Assembly: GCA_959020415.1 (NCBI GenBank)
Contig: CAUERX010000003.1
Location: forward strand, 10,097 to 74,096
DNA length: 64,000 nucleotides
Direction: 5' to 3'
Source of the DNA: an uncultured bacterium
GTDB taxonomy: Bacteria; Bacillota_I; Bacilli_A; RF39; UBA660
Part shown: positions 17,933-26,199 of the stretch, piece by piece
Position numbering within the stretch: position 1 is the stretch's first letter
Layout: each line of letters begins with the position of its first letter
Notes under the pieces: model-generated
Database searches by the model: none
Told to the model about the DNA's origin: nothing
Seen by the model: the letters and a program-made list of their open reading frames with translations, nothing else
Program-made: the position numbers and the translations under genes

Positions 17933-19915
17933 ATGGAATTACAAGAAATAAAAGGAATTAGTGTTAATACCGTAAAAGATTGGAAGGCACTTGGAATAAA
18001 TGATGCAATTGATTTAATTACATATTATCCATTTAGATATGAGGTTATTGAAAAAAGTGACATTAATAGTTTGCAAGATGGCGATAAAATTGTTATCGAT
18101 GGGGTGGCTGAGAATGTACCTAATGTATATCATTTTTCCAGAAAACTAAATAAGATGTCTTTTAGATTAAATACAGGAGACCGATTATTAAATGTAACTA
18201 TTTTTAATCGTGCTTTTTTGAAACGTAATATTAATCCAGGGACTGAAATTATCGTAATTGGTAAATATGATATTAAACATCACAGTGTAACAGTTAATGA
18301 TTTAAAATTTGGAAAGCTTTTTGAAACAATAATTAAACCAGTTTATCATTCATCTTTTAAAATAAATAGTAATAAAATTAACAAAACTATTAATGGAGTA
18401 ATTAAAGATGTTATAGTTCCTGATTATATTCCGAGTAGCTTAAAGGAACAATACAATTTTATGGATAAAAGTAAAGCTATATATTTAGTTCATAATCCTA
18501 GTAATATGACAATGGTAAATAAGGCTATTGATAGACTAAAGTATGAAGAATTATTCTTATTTATGCTTAAAATGAATTATTTGAAAAATAGCACTAAGGA
18601 AGGATATGGCCTTCAACGCTCAGTTGATTATAATCTTGTTTTGGCGGCTATAAATAGTTTGCCATTTGAGCTTACTGATGACCAACTTAAGAGTATTAAA
18701 GATATTTACGATGATTTGGTTAGTTCTAGGAAAATGAACAGGTTATTACAAGGTGATGTTGGTAGTGGTAAAACAGTAGTAGCGTTTATTAGCTTATATA
18801 TAAATTACTTAAGTGGTTATCAGGGGGCATTAATGGCACCAACAGAAATTTTAGCACTTCAGCACTATAATAATATTCAAAAATTATTTTCTGGTTTAAA
18901 GGCTGTATTACTTACGGGAAAACTTAAGGTAAAGGAACGCCGCGAGTTATTAGCGATAGTCCAAAGCGGAGAAGCGGACATTATTATTGGTACTCATGCT
19001 TTAATTAGTGGAGATGTAGTTTATAAGAACCTAGGATTAGTTATTACTGATGAGCAACACCGTTTTGGAGTAAACCAACGTGGTAACTTAAAAAATAAAG
19101 GAATTTCTCCAGATATTTTATATATGAGTGCGACACCGATTCCAAGAACTTATGCTTTAACGCTTTATGGTGATATGGATATTTCTAGCATTAAAACAAT
19201 GCCTAACGGGCGTAAGCCAGTTAAGACAATTTTAAAAAGCAATAAGGAAATTAAAGATGTTTTATATATGATGCTTGAGGAAATAAAAAAAGGGCATCAA
19301 ATTTATGTTATTGCACCTTTAGTAGAAGACTCTGATAAAATTGATATGGAAAATGTTTATGAACTTGAAGAAAAGATGAATAAGGCATTTGGCAAGGTTT
19401 GTAATGTTGGCGTTTTGCACGGAAAAATGAAGTCTAATGAAAAAGATGAAGTTATGGATGCTTTTAAGGAAAATAAGATTCAGATTTTAATTAGTACAAC
19501 AGTTATTGAAGTTGGTGTCGATGTAGCTAATGCGACAATGATGGTAGTATTTGATAGTTATCGTTTTGGGCTTGCAGCATTACATCAGCTTAGGGGGCGT
19601 GTTGGTCGTAATGATTTAGATTCTTATTGTATTTTAATTAGTGATCGTGAAACTAAAAGGCTAAAAGTTTTAACTGAAACTAATGATGGTTTTAAAGTTA
19701 GTGAAGAAGATTTTATTTTAAGAGGCAGTGGTGATTTGTTTGGATCTCGTCAAAGTGGGGACATGAGTTTTAAATTAGCGGACATTAAGAAGGATTATCA
19801 ATTGTTATTAACGGTTAAAGAAGATAGTGAAAGATTTTTACATAGTCAAGATTATGTAAATAGTGATAACTCTCATATAAGAAAAGTTATTGAAAAAGCA
19901 AGTGGTTTGGACTAG
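17933..19915 (+). CDS. recG: ATP-dependent DNA helicase RecG
   Basis: Branch-migration helicase that regresses stalled forks. It has an N-terminal wedge/OB domain (about 50-150), then a superfamily 2 core: QGDVGSGKT (motif I), APTEILA, DEQHRFG (motif II), MSATPIPRT (motif III), QLRGRVGRN and the TRG-like FGSRQSGDM. I start at ATG 17933 (MELQEIKG), since AAGGTGAT lies just upstream at 17921-17928 and itself contains the GTG/ATG codons at 17924 and 17927. 660 aa is normal. Confidence 0.95.
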   Translation: MELQEIKGISVNTVKDWKALGINDAIDLITYYPFRYEVIEKSDINSLQDGDKIVIDGVAENVPNVYHFSRKLNKMSFRLNTGDRLLNVTIFNRAFLKRNINPGTEIIVIGKYDIKHHSVTVNDLKFGKLFETIIKPVYHSSFKINSNKINKTINGVIKDVIVPDYIPSSLKEQYNFMDKSKAIYLVHNPSNMTMVNKAIDRLKYEELFLFMLKMNYLKNSTKEGYGLQRSVDYNLVLAAINSLPFELTDDQLKSIKDIYDDLVSSRKMNRLLQGDVGSGKTVVAFISLYINYLSGYQGALMAPTEILALQHYNNIQKLFSGLKAVLLTGKLKVKERRELLAIVQSGEADIIIGTHALISGDVVYKNLGLVITDEQHRFGVNQRGNLKNKGISPDILYMSATPIPRTYALTLYGDMDISSIKTMPNGRKPVKTILKSNKEIKDVLYMMLEEIKKGHQIYVIAPLVEDSDKIDMENVYELEEKMNKAFGKVCNVGVLHGKMKSNEKDEVMDAFKENKIQILISTTVIEVGVDVANATMMVVFDSYRFGLAALHQLRGRVGRNDLDSYCILISDRETKRLKVLTETNDGFKVSEEDFILRGSGDLFGSRQSGDMSFKLADIKKDYQLLLTVKEDSERFLHSQDYVNSDNSHIRKVIEKASGLD

Positions 19916-19947
19916 TGTTAAGTAAAGTTAATTAATAGTGAAATTTG

Positions 19948-19976
19948 TTGACTTTTAGAATTAAATAATTTATACT
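19948..19976 (+). promoter_or_regulatory. Promoter of the C-rich small RNA
   Basis: TTGACT (19948-19953), exactly 17 bp, TATACT (19971-19976). Confidence 0.75.
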
Positions 19977-19982
19977 TGTAAT

Positions 19983-20077
19983 AGCATAGACAGCTGTCTA
20001 TGTTAGGAAGACTTACGAATATAATGTGAGTATTCCGACCAAAACCCCCTGAAGGCTACCGAAAGGTAGCCATTTTT
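19983..20077 (+). ncRNA. Small RNA with single-stranded C-rich segment; integration target of the element
   Basis: About 95 nt from the promoter above. Stem 1 is the 18-bp palindrome CATAGACAGCTGTCTATG (19985-20002), folding with an AGCT loop. Stem 2 pairs GGAA (20006-20009) and ACTTAC with GTGAG and TTCC (to 20036). Then comes an unpaired ACCAAAACCCCC stretch, and the GGCTACC-GAAA-GGTAGCC terminator with TTTTT (20054-20077). C-rich unpaired loops are typical of Firmicute regulatory RNAs that bind Shine-Dalgarno regions. No Rfam family is recognised by eye. The 3' part from 20045 belongs to the mobile element; the original 3' end is at 30788-30821. Confidence 0.65.
20045..20056. repeat. attL core
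   Basis: CCCCCTGAAGGC, identical to 30788-30799. It sits at the base of the small-RNA terminator stem. Confidence 0.7.
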
Positions 20078-20115
20078 GTTTATTTATGGGTATTTTTTGA
20101 TATTTTGATAGTACG

Positions 20116-20137
20116 CTACCCATCATTCTACCCATCA
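20116..20137. repeat. Left arm-type integrase repeats
   Basis: Two direct copies of CTACCCATCA at 20116-20125 and 20128-20137, 12 bp apart. The same decamer occurs twice near the right end, so it is probably bound by the integrase N-terminal domain. The second copy also forms CCATCAA-G-TTGATGG. Confidence 0.65.
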
Positions 20138-20167
20138 AGTTGATGGTTTATTATAGTTTATATAGGT

Positions 20168-21310
20168 TTAATCAGAAGACTTATCGTTAAAGTCTTTTTC
20201 TAATGAGTCAAAAAATTTAGGAACATTTGCATAATCTTTTTTGACTAAATGGGTATATGTTTCTAATGTTTCTGTTGTTTCTGAGTGGCCTAGATAATTA
20301 GATACAGCGGTAATAGGTGCAGCAGCTGATATTAAAGCACTAGCACAAGAATGTCTAAAATCGTGAATTCTAATATGTCTAAGTCCAGCTTTCTTACAAT
20401 AATTATTATTTCTACTGTAAATTTGATGATAGGTTATAGGAGTATCATCTCCAAATACAAACCAGGTTTGTTTAAACTTTGAAAAACGTTCATTTGATTT
20501 TTTTAATTTAGCTAAGTCTTTTAATAAAACTTCAGGAATGGGAATAGTTCTATTAGATGATTCTGTTTTAGGACTTGCTATATACCATGAACTACTAGCG
20601 TTATTTCCAGCTAAATTTAAAACTTGTTGAGCTATTGTTAAAGTATGATTCTTAAAATCAATATGTCTCCATTGTAAACCTCTAGCTTCACTTCTTCTAA
20701 GTCCACAGTAATATAATGTTTCAAATAAACATTTATCACGCAAATCATTTATTACTGATATATATTGAAAAAATTCTTGTGGTTCATAAAAATCCATTTC
20801 TTTTTTTATAGCCCCAGGTGTTTTAAATGGTTCTAATTTATTATAAAATTTTCTTAAATTAAAATCCCATTGTTTTTCAGCAAAGTTTAATACTTGTTTA
20901 ATAAATTTCTGTATATCAGTTTTATATTTATCACATAAATTAGTTTTATTCATTTGAGATCTCCATTTTTGATAGTGTTCCCAGTTCAAATTTACTAATT
21001 CTATATTATCTAATAAACCCATATATTTAATTCTATCTCTATATGTCTTTAGAGTAGAGTCTTTTATTTTATCTTTTTGATATTCATAATAAAGTGTATA
21101 TGCTTCTTTAAAAGTCATATGGGGATTAACTTCAACATCTTTATATTTATCTAAATATTCTAGTTCTGCTTTTGTTGCTTCTTCTTTGGTAAAATAGGCT
21201 TGTGATTGATATTGATGTCTTTTACCATCTAATCCTTTACTATATTGTATAAATACCCAAGATCTTCCATCTCTTGTTCGTTTATTTTCTTTAAGCTGTC
21301 TTACGGACAT
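20168..21310 (-). CDS. Tyrosine site-specific integrase of the element
   Basis: Phage/ICE-type recombinase that excises and integrates the element. It has an N-terminal arm-binding domain (about 1-55), a SAM-like core-binding domain (about 60-160) and the catalytic domain. Catalytic residues are Arg in GLRRSEARGL, HDFRHSCAS (HxxR), LGHSE, and Tyr in LETYTHL. I start at 21310 (MSVRQLKENK) because AAAGGAGG lies at 21328-21321 on the minus strand; an upstream in-frame ATG at 21355 lacks an RBS. It ends close to attL, as is usual for such elements. Confidence 0.93.
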   Translation of the reverse strand: MSVRQLKENKRTRDGRSWVFIQYSKGLDGKRHQYQSQAYFTKEEATKAELEYLDKYKDVEVNPHMTFKEAYTLYYEYQKDKIKDSTLKTYRDRIKYMGLLDNIELVNLNWEHYQKWRSQMNKTNLCDKYKTDIQKFIKQVLNFAEKQWDFNLRKFYNKLEPFKTPGAIKKEMDFYEPQEFFQYISVINDLRDKCLFETLYYCGLRRSEARGLQWRHIDFKNHTLTIAQQVLNLAGNNASSSWYIASPKTESSNRTIPIPEVLLKDLAKLKKSNERFSKFKQTWFVFGDDTPITYHQIYSRNNNYCKKAGLRHIRIHDFRHSCASALISAAAPITAVSNYLGHSETTETLETYTHLVKKDYANVPKFFDSLEKDFNDKSSD

Positions 21311-21420
21311 TAATTTATTACCTCCTTTATTAATCCGTAAAATATCGACATACATCTATATTTTACCATTTATTTAATTGTTTTTAATGATTATCTAATT
21401 AATTTATCGATTTTATCAAT

Positions 21421-21446
21421 AAAAAAGACCAACATAAAGTTGCTCT
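21421..21446 (-). terminator. Minus-strand terminator of the mob module
   Basis: Read on the minus strand, AGAGCAAC and GTTGGTCT form an imperfect stem followed by TTTTTT. It lies between the membrane-protein gene and the integrase. Confidence 0.5.
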
Positions 21447-21499
21447 AATTATCTATAATTATTTTCTTAAATATTTTTATTAAAAAAATTTAATCTATA

Positions 21500-21994
21500 T
21501 TATTTTAATAATCTTAATAGAAAAGAAAATCTCCAATTTAAAGAATTTAATTCATATCTGTGTTCGGCATTAATAATTTCCATTTCAATATTATCTTTAG
21601 TTAATTTATCAATATTATTTTCGATGTTTTTATATGCATTAATTACTTCATTATTGTTAAAAGTGTCTTTTTTTAATTGGTAATCAATGTTTTTTAATAT
21701 ATCTTTTTTTATATAATTCTGTTTTGTTTCAATATATAATAAACATTTTTTTAAATTAGTGGTATAGGCTAATAATAAGTCTTTTTGGATATCATTTAAA
21801 TTTGTTAAAATGACTATTACAAGTATTTGATAAATTGTATAGCAAGTTATACATCTTTCTATAAAATCATATATCGTAGAAGTTCCTTTCATAAATGTTG
21901 ATAAATAAGCAAGTGAGGTTGATACACCAATAACTTCAACTAAATAAATAAAAATCTGTGTTAATGTTTTTGATATAATATATCTTTTTTTCAT
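21500..21994 (-). CDS. Small membrane protein of the element, unknown function
   Basis: 164 residues. Two hydrophobic segments near residues 10-33 and 50-68 are followed by a long, charged, helical C-terminal region (about 75-150) rich in Asn and Lys. I do not recognise a family. It begins 31 bases after the relaxase stop on the same strand, so it is probably co-transcribed and may serve mobilization or entry exclusion; that role is inference from position only. Confidence 0.6.
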   Translation of the reverse strand: MKKRYIISKTLTQIFIYLVEVIGVSTSLAYLSTFMKGTSTIYDFIERCITCYTIYQILVIVILTNLNDIQKDLLLAYTTNLKKCLLYIETKQNYIKKDILKNIDYQLKKDTFNNNEVINAYKNIENNIDKLTKDNIEMEIINAEHRYELNSLNWRFSFLLRLLK

Positions 21995-22025
21995 AAGGCA
22001 TCACTCTTTCTAAAGAAGTATTATA

Positions 22026-23474
22026 TCATAATTCAAAATCATCAGATTTATCTTTATCATATTTTTTATTAATTTTTTTACTTAAACTTTTGAAAGAGTA
22101 GTGGTCATATTCTTGTTTTTTATCAACATCTAGACCTAGTGTTCTTTTTAGAGCTTTAAATAAATCAGTGGCAACTTCTTTAACATTAGAGATTATTTCA
22201 TTAAATGTTTCTTTTAATTCTGATATTTCTTTTCTAAGTGAATTAATAATTGTATTTTGATAATTTATTGTTTCATCTTTTTCTTCAATAATTAATTTTT
22301 GATTTTCAATAATTTTATCTTTTTCTTGTAAAGTTTTACCTGATTTAAGATTTCTTATTTCGTTATTTAATTTATCAATTTGTTTTTGTTTATACTTGAG
22401 ATTAATTTCATTTTGTTCAATTGTTTTATCTTTATTTAAATTATCTTTAGTTACTTCTTTAGAATAATTAGATAAATTGATAATATCTTTTTCTTTATAT
22501 CCAATTATTCTGCCTTTTTCAGGATTTAGAAGGGGATTAGTATCGACATCAGATATTTTATCTTTATATTTTAATTCTACTTTGTTTAAATCTTTATTTT
22601 TGTTATATTCCATTTTTATTAGTTTAGTTTCTGCTCTAAGTTCATCTAAATATTTTTCTGCTTTTGTTTGATGATGTTTATTAGCTCCAATTTGACCCCT
22701 ATCAAGATTGAATCCTTTATCATTAATATATTTATTATAATCATCTTGAATTTTAGCAAATGAAGTTTTAAATCCTCGGTCTTTCCAAAATTGATCGGAA
22801 TTTAAGAATCTTCCATATTCGATAGTATACATATTTTTTCCGTTTTCATCTTTCTTTTGAATAGGTATTAATTTTTCTTTCCCATCTTTCCCAACATATG
22901 ACTTTAATAATTGATGACCATTTTCATCAGTTTCAAATACTTTTCTATGAACTTGATTTACTACTGGAGTAAAATAAAAATGCATATGAGGAGTATCTTC
23001 GTCAAAATGAATAGCAGAGTAGACTACATTTTCTTTTCCAACTAAATCACACAAAAATTGATGAGAATATTCAAAATAATCTAATACTTTTTTCGGAATA
23101 TCATTTTTATCATTAATAACAACTTTATTTATAGGTTCACCTTTATGATCTCCAGTTAAATGAATCCTACCTGTTTCTTCAAATTTCATTCCTAATGCTT
23201 TGAAAAATTCTTGACCACTTGTTATTACACATCCGTTTAATAAGTTGATTTTTTTATTATTTTTATTAAATTCTACCTTGTTATTATAAAGCGTTTTATA
23301 AGTTGAACTAGCTAAATTAGTACTACAAAGAGGAACATATTCTATATTAAATTTTGTTCTATTTGTATCGTAATTACCTGTGCCAATTCTATCAGTAAGT
23401 TCTTTACCAAGACCACCAATATCAGAAGATTTTATTTTGTTTGTTATTGTTAAAACTTGTTTACCAGCAAACAT
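22026..23474 (-). CDS. mobV: MobV-family relaxase (Mob/Pre)
   Basis: Nicks the element at oriT and leads the strand into the recipient, using a helper conjugation system. The metal-binding signature is HFDEDTPHMHF (HxDExxPHxH) near residue 150, and the N-terminal ~230 residues show Mob/Pre-type composition. Residues about 290-430 form a long coiled coil (KDKIIENQKLIIEEKDETI and neighbours), as usual for MobV proteins. 482 aa is typical. RBS AAAGGAT precedes ATG at 23474. The nearest upstream interval holds the oriT-like hairpins. Confidence 0.9.
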   Translation of the reverse strand: MFAGKQVLTITNKIKSSDIGGLGKELTDRIGTGNYDTNRTKFNIEYVPLCSTNLASSTYKTLYNNKVEFNKNNKKINLLNGCVITSGQEFFKALGMKFEETGRIHLTGDHKGEPINKVVINDKNDIPKKVLDYFEYSHQFLCDLVGKENVVYSAIHFDEDTPHMHFYFTPVVNQVHRKVFETDENGHQLLKSYVGKDGKEKLIPIQKKDENGKNMYTIEYGRFLNSDQFWKDRGFKTSFAKIQDDYNKYINDKGFNLDRGQIGANKHHQTKAEKYLDELRAETKLIKMEYNKNKDLNKVELKYKDKISDVDTNPLLNPEKGRIIGYKEKDIINLSNYSKEVTKDNLNKDKTIEQNEINLKYKQKQIDKLNNEIRNLKSGKTLQEKDKIIENQKLIIEEKDETINYQNTIINSLRKEISELKETFNEIISNVKEVATDLFKALKRTLGLDVDKKQEYDHYSFKSLSKKINKKYDKDKSDDFEL

Positions 23475-23538
23475 AATATAATCCTTTCGTTAGTTTATGA
23501 CGTTGTGACATTAGATATTTGGGTGGGATTGTTCTTTT

Positions 23539-23600
23539 GGTCATTTTATGACCTATCTCACTAGGGCATAGCCCGAAAGTGAGTTAAGGGAAACCCTTAA
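23539..23600. other. Candidate origin of transfer (oriT) hairpin cluster
   Basis: Three adjacent inverted repeats stand just upstream of mobV. GGTCAT-TTT-ATGACC is at 23539-23553. CTCACT ... AGTGAG (23557-23583) has inner GGGC/GCCC arms at 23564-23574. TTAAGGG-AAA-CCCTTAA is at 23584-23600. MobV relaxases nick next to such hairpins beside their own gene. The nick site is not identified. Confidence 0.55.
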
Positions 23601-23661
23601 AAACCCATTCTTGTTTATAGCAAAGACTTAAGATATACTTAAGCCTAAGCTAATAAACAAG

Positions 23662-23690
23662 TGCTTATTTATTTTAACGATAAATAAGCA
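23662..23690. repeat. 11-bp inverted repeat between mobV and the ATPase gene
   Basis: TGCTTATTTAT (23662-23672) and ATAAATAAGCA (23680-23690) are perfectly complementary with a 7-base loop. Possible terminator of the leftward replication genes without a T-run, or part of a replication origin. The rest of 23601-23743 has CTTAAG repeats and a TTGCAAGCAAGC block, but no gene. Confidence 0.5.
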
Positions 23691-23743
23691 GAAGATGAAT
23701 CATTATCGCCACTTTCACTTGCAAGCAAGCAAAACGTGCCACA

Positions 23744-24709
23744 TTAATCATCTTCATTTTGCGAAGGCTCTATAAATGTAGCATGATATAATCTGCTTTC
23801 AGCAGTTCTACATTTAGTGATATGAATACCTTCGCTTTCTAAGAGTTCCAGACTACTATTAAGTAGTCTACCAAATCTCTTAGGTGACATTGGTATATTG
23901 GCTTTTAACACAATATCAGTACAAGTAAAATCAATTTCTTTTTGACTAGCAACATACTTTATAAAAGAAGTCATTTCATATGAAAGTTCATCATCTTCAA
24001 TAGAATTTATTTTTTGAAATATAAGATTATCTAATTTTTTTAATTGGATGTCTAACTCTGGAAAATCTCTATTAATTGTTTGTAATTTAACATATCTTTT
24101 ATTAGATTTATTTTCTATTAAAGTGATTCTACCATCTACTGTTGCATCTAATGCAACACTTCCTAAAGTTTTACCAGTTTTATTTAGATGATGTGTAACT
24201 AAAAAAGTAACATTATATTTATCACAATAAGTTCTTAATTTTGGAAATACCTGCTGAGCAACATCTTGATAATTATTAATGTCATATTGAACTCCAAAAT
24301 CAATATCTTTTAACATATCTAATATTATTAATTTACCATTGTAATCCTCAGCAAAAACTTTAATATCGTATTCTATATCTCTTAATGATATATTAGCTTT
24401 TGTTTGTCTATCTATTATAAATAGTGAGTCGTTTTTTGCGGAAAGTTCTAGGAATTCTAGACGTTCCTTTAATTGACCAGCATCAGATTCTGTGGTAACA
24501 TATAAAACAGGTGAGTGATTTACTTTTTGTCCTAAAAAAGGTGTTCCGTTAATAACGGAGCAGGAAAGTTGCAGTGCCAACATAGACTTTCCTACTTTTG
24601 GATTAGAAACTAGTAGATACACGCCTTTAGACTTCATTATATTATTTATGATGATGTCTTTTTTTATGCTTGTATCTACTTTTTCAATAGGTTTGAGCAA
24701 TTTTAACAT
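23744..24709 (-). CDS. RepA-like RecA-fold ATPase
   Basis: A 321-residue AAA_25/RepA-type ATPase, as in plasmid helicases of the RSF1010 RepA group. Walker A is SNPKVGKSMLALQL near residue 34, Walker B is GKLIILDML near 145, followed by VTHHLNKTG. The last ~80 residues look like a winged helix. It probably supports replication of the excised element. The ATG at 24709 directly abuts the GGGAG Shine-Dalgarno, so TTG at 24700, nine bases further, may be the real start. It overlaps the upstream gene by 26 bases. Confidence 0.75.
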   Translation of the reverse strand: MLKLLKPIEKVDTSIKKDIIINNIMKSKGVYLLVSNPKVGKSMLALQLSCSVINGTPFLGQKVNHSPVLYVTTESDAGQLKERLEFLELSAKNDSLFIIDRQTKANISLRDIEYDIKVFAEDYNGKLIILDMLKDIDFGVQYDINNYQDVAQQVFPKLRTYCDKYNVTFLVTHHLNKTGKTLGSVALDATVDGRITLIENKSNKRYVKLQTINRDFPELDIQLKKLDNLIFQKINSIEDDELSYEMTSFIKYVASQKEIDFTCTDIVLKANIPMSPKRFGRLLNSSLELLESEGIHITKCRTAESRLYHATFIEPSQNEDD

Positions 24710-24947
24710 CTCCCTTCAAATTTTTACTTCTTGATTCTAAATAATCAATATCGATATTTAAATATTTAACAACTTCTCGCATTGGTACAGCGTTCTTTGG
24801 AACATAATAACCTTTACTTTCTAAATCATTTTTGATTTTACTTTTAATAGTTAATGCTGAATTTCTGCCTATATTTGCAAGTTTCATTAAATCTGATAAG
24901 TTGCACCATTGTTGTGCAATAAGCTTTAAAGTTTCATCTACGGTCAT
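24684..24947 (-). CDS. Small helix-turn-helix-like protein
   Basis: 87 residues, not recognised. The central part, SDLMKLANIGRNSALTIKSKIKNDLESKGYYVPKNAVPMREVVKYLNI, reads like a short DNA-binding module similar in layout to DUF3173/excisionase-type proteins of Firmicute elements. RBS AGGAGG precedes the ATG at 24947. It overlaps the ATPase gene, suggesting coupled expression. A role in excision or replication initiation is inferred from context. Confidence 0.6.
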   Translation of the reverse strand: MTVDETLKLIAQQWCNLSDLMKLANIGRNSALTIKSKIKNDLESKGYYVPKNAVPMREVVKYLNIDIDYLESRSKNLKGDVKIAQTY

Positions 24948-24960
24948 ATTACACCTCCTT

Positions 24961-25278
24961 TTATCTTTCTAATTCTTCGTATTTTTCGTATCTTATATCA
25001 ACAACTTTTTTATATTCATCAGTAGGTTGCATAGAGATACTAAGACCAAGATATGAATCTTTACTAACACATTCTTCTAAGCCAAAGAAATGTGCATAAT
25101 CATTTTCCATTAATTCATTAGCAAACTTTATAGTTTCTGCTTTAGTATTAGGATCTAATAGAAGTTGTCTTAATGATGTGGTTACATCAAAACATATTAA
25201 GCAATATAGTCCTTTAGCTCCTAATGATAACTTAGAATTTTCTAAAACATCATTTCTAATAGAAGTAAAGTATTTCAT
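24961..25278 (-). CDS. Replication-organizer-like small protein
   Basis: 105 residues starting MKYFTSIRNDVLENSKLSLGAKGLYCLI. This resembles the N-terminal helix-turn-helix of phage and plasmid replisome organizers (F-x-x-I-x-N-x-x-L ... LS-x-x-AKGLY). The start is set at 25278 because AGGAGGTG at 25295-25288 lies nine bases ahead; an in-frame ATG at 25299 overlaps that RBS and is not credible. It lies in the leftward operon under the switch promoter. Confidence 0.55.
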   Translation of the reverse strand: MKYFTSIRNDVLENSKLSLGAKGLYCLICFDVTTSLRQLLLDPNTKAETIKFANELMENDYAHFFGLEECVSKDSYLGLSISMQPTDEYKKVVDIRYEKYEELER

Positions 25279-25441
25279 ATATTTTTTCACCTCCTTCATT
25301 ATCTAAAAAGGGTAGAGTACTTTCGGGCATAAGCCCTTTTGAAATTTTAGTTATTTCATAACTTGATATATTAGTCATACCATAACTCCTCTTTGCCAGT
25401 ATGAGGATAATTTCTGCCTTGCATTTTTTACTTAATGGCAT
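25256..25441 (-). CDS. Short hypothetical protein, first gene of the leftward operon
   Basis: 61 residues (MPLSKKCKAEIILILAKRSYG...) not recognised. The frame extends up to 25531, but that codon lies inside the promoter, so ATG 25441 is the first start after the predicted transcription start. Its RBS is weak. It overlaps the next gene by 23 bases. Confidence 0.4.
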   Translation of the reverse strand: MPLSKKCKAEIILILAKRSYGMTNISSYEITKISKGLMPESTLPFLDNEGGEKIYEILYFY

Positions 25442-25498
25442 ATCGGCGATTTCCACTAAGACTAAGTTTTCAAATAACAAATTTAACTTAACATTTCG

Positions 25499-25598
25499 TG
25501 TCCGAAATATCAGTCGATTAAAATATAACACTGTCCGAAAAACTTGTCAATACTTTTTGTCCGAAATTATAGACAACTTTTTAAAAAAATGATAAAAT
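25499..25598. promoter_or_regulatory. Divergent promoters with three TGTCCGAAA operator boxes
   Basis: Leftward: TTGACA (25550-25545), 17 bp, TATATT (25527-25522). Rightward: TAGACA (25570-25575), 17 bp, TAAAAT (25593-25598). TGTCCGAAA boxes lie at 25499-25507, 25532-25540 (inside the leftward spacer) and 25558-25566 (next to the rightward -35). The third is part of TTGTC-N10-GACAA. This is the layout of a lysogeny-type repressor switch. Confidence 0.7.
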
Positions 25599-25617
25599 TA
25601 GTTAAGAAGAAGAAAAA

Positions 25618-26160
25618 ATGGGAGAAAGAAGTGAATATATGAATTCAGGAGAACTTAAAAGTATTATTGAAAGTGCTAGAGAAGCTAAAGGTATATCACA
25701 AAGAGAACTTGCAAAGTTATCAGGAATCAGTAGAAGTACTTTAAATGATATTATTAATGGCAAAATAAAAAAAATAGATGTAGATGCATTAAAAAAGATA
25801 GCTGAAACATTAGACTTATCTTTGAAAAAATTATTAAAAGTAGCAGGATATGATGAATTTCTAGATTATTTATCATTAGATAGATATAAAAATAAATCCA
25901 CAAGGGATTTAAAAGATATGATAGAAAGATATAAAAAGTCCCAATTAGATTTATTAGATTGGGATGCTAAAAAAAGAGCAGTAGTAAATGATGCAAGAGG
26001 AAAATTATTTTATACTATGGAACATTTAAAATTAATGCAAGAAAATAAGGATAGTTTATATACGATTGATAAAGCTATAGAAGATATAAAATATGCTTTT
26101 GATGAATTGGTAAAAGCTCAAAATAAATATGATTACAGCAAATTGCCAAAGGATTTTTAG
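25618..26160 (+). CDS. XRE-family repressor of the element
   Basis: 180 residues. The N-terminal helix-turn-helix (ISQRELAKLSGISRSTLNDIINGKIKKI, about 25-52) is a classic Cro/CI type. The C-terminal two thirds are helical, charged and of unknown fold, with no obvious peptidase (LexA) residues. It is transcribed from a promoter next to the TGTCCGAAA boxes and is the likely ligand of these operators. ATG 25639 (MNSGELKS) is an alternative start; neither has a strong RBS. Confidence 0.8.
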   Translation: MGERSEYMNSGELKSIIESAREAKGISQRELAKLSGISRSTLNDIINGKIKKIDVDALKKIAETLDLSLKKLLKVAGYDEFLDYLSLDRYKNKSTRDLKDMIERYKKSQLDLLDWDAKKRAVVNDARGKLFYTMEHLKLMQENKDSLYTIDKAIEDIKYAFDELVKAQNKYDYSKLPKDF

Positions 26161-26199
26161 ACAAAGTAGACATCAGTACACTATATGGAGGTAGAAATT

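Noticed and set aside
23601..23661. Iteron-type plasmid origin at the CTTAAG repeats
   Set aside because: Only two short palindromic copies exist; too little to call iterons, although an origin in this interval remains possible.
25279..25299. ATG 25299 as start of the replication-organizer-like gene
   Set aside because: The codon overlaps the AGGAGGTG Shine-Dalgarno that serves ATG 25278.
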